From: Paraburkholderia agricolaris
GTDB taxonomy: Bacteria > Pseudomonadota > Gammaproteobacteria > Burkholderiales > Burkholderiaceae
Assembly (NCBI RefSeq): GCF_009455635.1
Contig: NZ_QPER01000002.1
Coordinates: 3,286,001-3,350,000, forward strand
Direction of reading: 5' to 3'
Length of the DNA: 64,000 nucleotides
Positions 62,272 to 64,000 of this stretch are shown in pieces; the stretch's first letter is position 1, and each line of letters starts with the position of its first letter. Made by a program: the position numbers and the translations under genes. Under the pieces are notes generated by a model, which had not been told where the DNA came from, did no database searches, and worked only from the letters and a program-made list of their open reading frames with translations.

Positions 62272-64000
62272 TCGTTATCTCGAGGAATCCGGGGATGCGC
62301 TTGTCCTCGTGCGTCAAGTCTTCGCGTGGCGCTGGTCCACCCTGAAGCACCGCTCTGGAGAGTAGGCGGTTCTGGGCCACGCAGGATGTCTCGGGCACCA
62401 TGATGCAGTCAGGGCATGCGCCGCCGTTCAGATCGCAGAGGCTTCCAGAATTGCAACTATGCGTCGCCGGCCGTAGCAGGTGCGTCAAGAAGCGGTTGTT
62501 CTCGTTTCGCCATAGAGATGACAAGTTGCCCAAGTCCATAGTGGTGCCGTTGCGGTAGACGACGAAGGCAAGGTCTGCCGGGAACAGGTATTCACCAAGC
62601 GACCCGACGTCCAGACCCGAAAACTCGGCAATCGCTTTCATGAAGAGATGCGAGTAGGTGTGCAGCAGGGTGTAGACGTACCGATAGGTGGAGGCGTCCG
62701 CACGCTGAAGCAGCGAGAAGTACCGACCGAATGGCTCGGCGCGTTCCAGCAGATTGCCTCCGAATCGAACCGGACTCTCCACGGACCAGCTCGGCAGATC
62801 TCGGACGCCAACTGCACTCAGCCATGCGAACACCTTGGTCGGGTCAAGCTGGATGTAGAGGGCCTCGTTCGCTTGAGTGACGACGTAAATGGGGCGTCGT
62901 CCGTTCTTGAGCGGCTCGAAGAGCCTCAGTCGGACCGGGATATTCTGGTTGCGCTTCTCCTCGAACGGGGCCGAGAAGACACGGGTGTAACCATGGGTAA
63001 AGCGGCACAGTTCAAAATCACGAATAAGGCCGAACTCAGCGAATCCAAGGCGCCGCATCAAGTCGGCTGTCTTTGCCTCTTGCTTCGCCTGTGCAGTTTC
63101 GTCCTGCGGTGCCAGGTCCTTGTCTAGGCGACGGAACCTAACGAATGGCGCTCGCTCGCCGCTCTGGCTGGTCTTTGAGAGCTTGCTACGTTTGAGCGCC
63201 TCATGCTCAACCGCCAGGCCGAACGGATCGTACCGGCTAGAGAACTCGGGGCGCCGGAGAATCTGTGCTTTTATGGACGCGGGGAGGTCCGCAGAAACGG
63301 GTATCAGAGGCGCTTCCGAGTAGAGCCAGCGATTCGTCAGTTTCTTCAGCTCAGCTTCAACTTCGGTAGCCAATCCGGCGTCTTTGAACTTCTGCGCCAT
63401 GGCAAGCATCTTTTGTTGCCTCTCGTAGGACTCCCATTCGGCGTCGTGGCCGCCATTGAGAAGCACCGCTTTCATCTCTTCAATGGTGGGCGCCGCTCCG
63501 GCAAAGCCAAATAGCCCCGCGATGAAGTTGCCTAGTTCCTTCTCTTGACCTTCTTCCAGGTATTTGAGCAATCCCTGATCCTTCTCTGAGAACATCACGA
63601 ACTGCTCGTGATGGGCATAGAAGGCAGACGAAGCCCGATACGACACAGGCTCCATACGTCGCTCGCCCACTCGTTTGCTACCTTTGTCCTGGAAGACCTC
63701 CGTAGTGAAGGGATCGTTTTGGAGCCAGGTACGCCGCCGATCATTGCACGTGGGATTTGCGCACTGAAAGTACCACTCGCCTATTCGAGGCGACTCTGTC
63801 TTTAGGAGGAACTTGTCACCGTGGCAAAGCGTGCAGACCTCACCAAAGAGCCGCATCTTCTTGTCGCGGCTTGACCACTCCCACATGCCGGGTGTCGCAG
63901 CCTGCCACTCACCAGACCAGTGAACGAAGACGACATCGAGTTGCCTCCACTGACACTTGCCTTTTCCCTTCGGGCTCTGGCACTTTGACGAACGGAAGAA
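62252..64000 (-). CDS. drmB: DISARM protein DrmB (DUF1998), 5' end outside the window
   Basis: At least 582 residues; the frame is open to base 64000, and an internal ATG at 63886 is not the true start because coding continues above it (KCQSPKGKGKCQW, a Cys pair). Further Cys pairs CTLCHGDKF and CANPTCNDRR suggest zinc binding near the N-terminus. The C-terminus is DUF1998: YTLLHTYSHLFMKAIAEFSG, LGEYLFPADLAFVVYRNGT, CNSGSLCDLNGGACPDCIMV and QNRLLSRAVL. DrmB forms the DrmAB core with the helicase DrmA, which senses and blocks incoming phage DNA. drmA and the methylase should lie to the right. Confidence 0.82.
   Translation of the reverse strand, partial: FFRSSKCQSPKGKGKCQWRQLDVVFVHWSGEWQAATPGMWEWSSRDKKMRLFGEVCTLCHGDKFLLKTESPRIGEWYFQCANPTCNDRRRTWLQNDPFTTEVFQDKGSKRVGERRMEPVSYRASSAFYAHHEQFVMFSEKDQGLLKYLEEGQEKELGNFIAGLFGFAGAAPTIEEMKAVLLNGGHDAEWESYERQQKMLAMAQKFKDAGLATEVEAELKKLTNRWLYSEAPLIPVSADLPASIKAQILRRPEFSSRYDPFGLAVEHEALKRSKLSKTSQSGERAPFVRFRRLDKDLAPQDETAQAKQEAKTADLMRRLGFAEFGLIRDFELCRFTHGYTRVFSAPFEEKRNQNIPVRLRLFEPLKNGRRPIYVVTQANEALYIQLDPTKVFAWLSAVGVRDLPSWSVESPVRFGGNLLERAEPFGRYFSLLQRADASTYRYVYTLLHTYSHLFMKAIAEFSGLDVGSLGEYLFPADLAFVVYRNGTTMDLGNLSSLWRNENNRFLTHLLRPATHSCNSGSLCDLNGGACPDCIMVPETSCVAQNRLLSRAVLQGGPAPREDLTHEDKRIPGFLEITNANDPV

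Noticed and set aside
1..64000. CRISPR array
   Set aside because: No series of regularly spaced identical repeats was seen; the only tandem repeats are two-copy elements.

Overview
The window looks like a chromosomal accessory stretch from a soil or plant-associated Burkholderiales bacterium (Burkholderia sensu lato, probably Paraburkholderia or Caballeronia). This is inferred from the dense LysR/AraC/PucR regulators, two OmpC-type porins next to catabolic genes, a D-tartrate dehydratase with its LysR regulator, GTG starts with purine-rich Shine-Dalgarno sequences, and GC-rich coding DNA. No ribosomal or core marker gene is present, so the assignment rests on family recognition only.

Layout. 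(1) 0-6.5 kb: a RES/Xre toxin-antitoxin pair with repeated operators, a frameshifted small gene, an inovirus Gp2-like protein, two drug/metabolite exporters, a 2OG-Fe(II) oxygenase whose best start codon is followed at once by a stop, and an IS1182-family transposase remnant. (2) 6.5-18.3 kb: a lipoprotein island. Two paralogous large/small lipoprotein gene pairs, two further lipoproteins and three paralogous AraC regulators are separated by long gene-free intergenic DNA. (3) 18.4-22.8 kb: a decayed ICE membrane-protein gene, LysR and XRE-cupin regulators, a lipocalin-like secreted protein and a LysR remnant. (4) 21.7-49.3 kb: a large catabolic region. It has porins, MFS carriers, a DapA-like aldolase, two tandem HAD dehalogenase-like genes, an Lrp regulator, and a divergent cluster around a PucR regulator: semialdehyde dehydrogenase, two class-III aminotransferases, an FAD/Fe-S oxidoreductase, a GAF protein, a divergent aldehyde dehydrogenase, a CsaA-like protein, an amidohydrolase coupled to a CobW GTPase, and a chemoreceptor. 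The enzymes suggest import and oxidation of an omega-amino acid or amide (GABA-like) with its own chemotaxis receptor. CCTACT/AGTAGG inverted repeats in both divergent promoter regions are candidate sites for one shared regulator. (5) 49.3-52.8 kb: an IS6-family element with 18-bp inverted ends truncating an older gene, then D-tartrate dehydratase and its divergent LysR regulator.

(6) 53.0-64.0 kb: a mobile and defence region. A three-gene operon (serine recombinase, small coiled-coil protein, free-standing RepB C-terminal domain) overlaps by ATGA junctions. Next to it are two adjacent proteins made almost only of tandem helix-turn-helix and winged-helix modules like those of IS630 transposases, with no nuclease domain. 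Then come a 3'-truncated group II intron, the 3' half of a tRNA-Lys(UUU) gene with its terminator (an island boundary), and drmC plus the 5'-incomplete drmB of a DISARM anti-phage system running off the right edge.

The least-explained systems are the tandem HTH/wHTH protein pair beside the recombinase/RepB-C operon, and the duplicated lipoprotein/AraC modules. Many genes are broken, so the window is a site of repeated insertion and decay. All family assignments come from reading motifs by eye; no database search was run.
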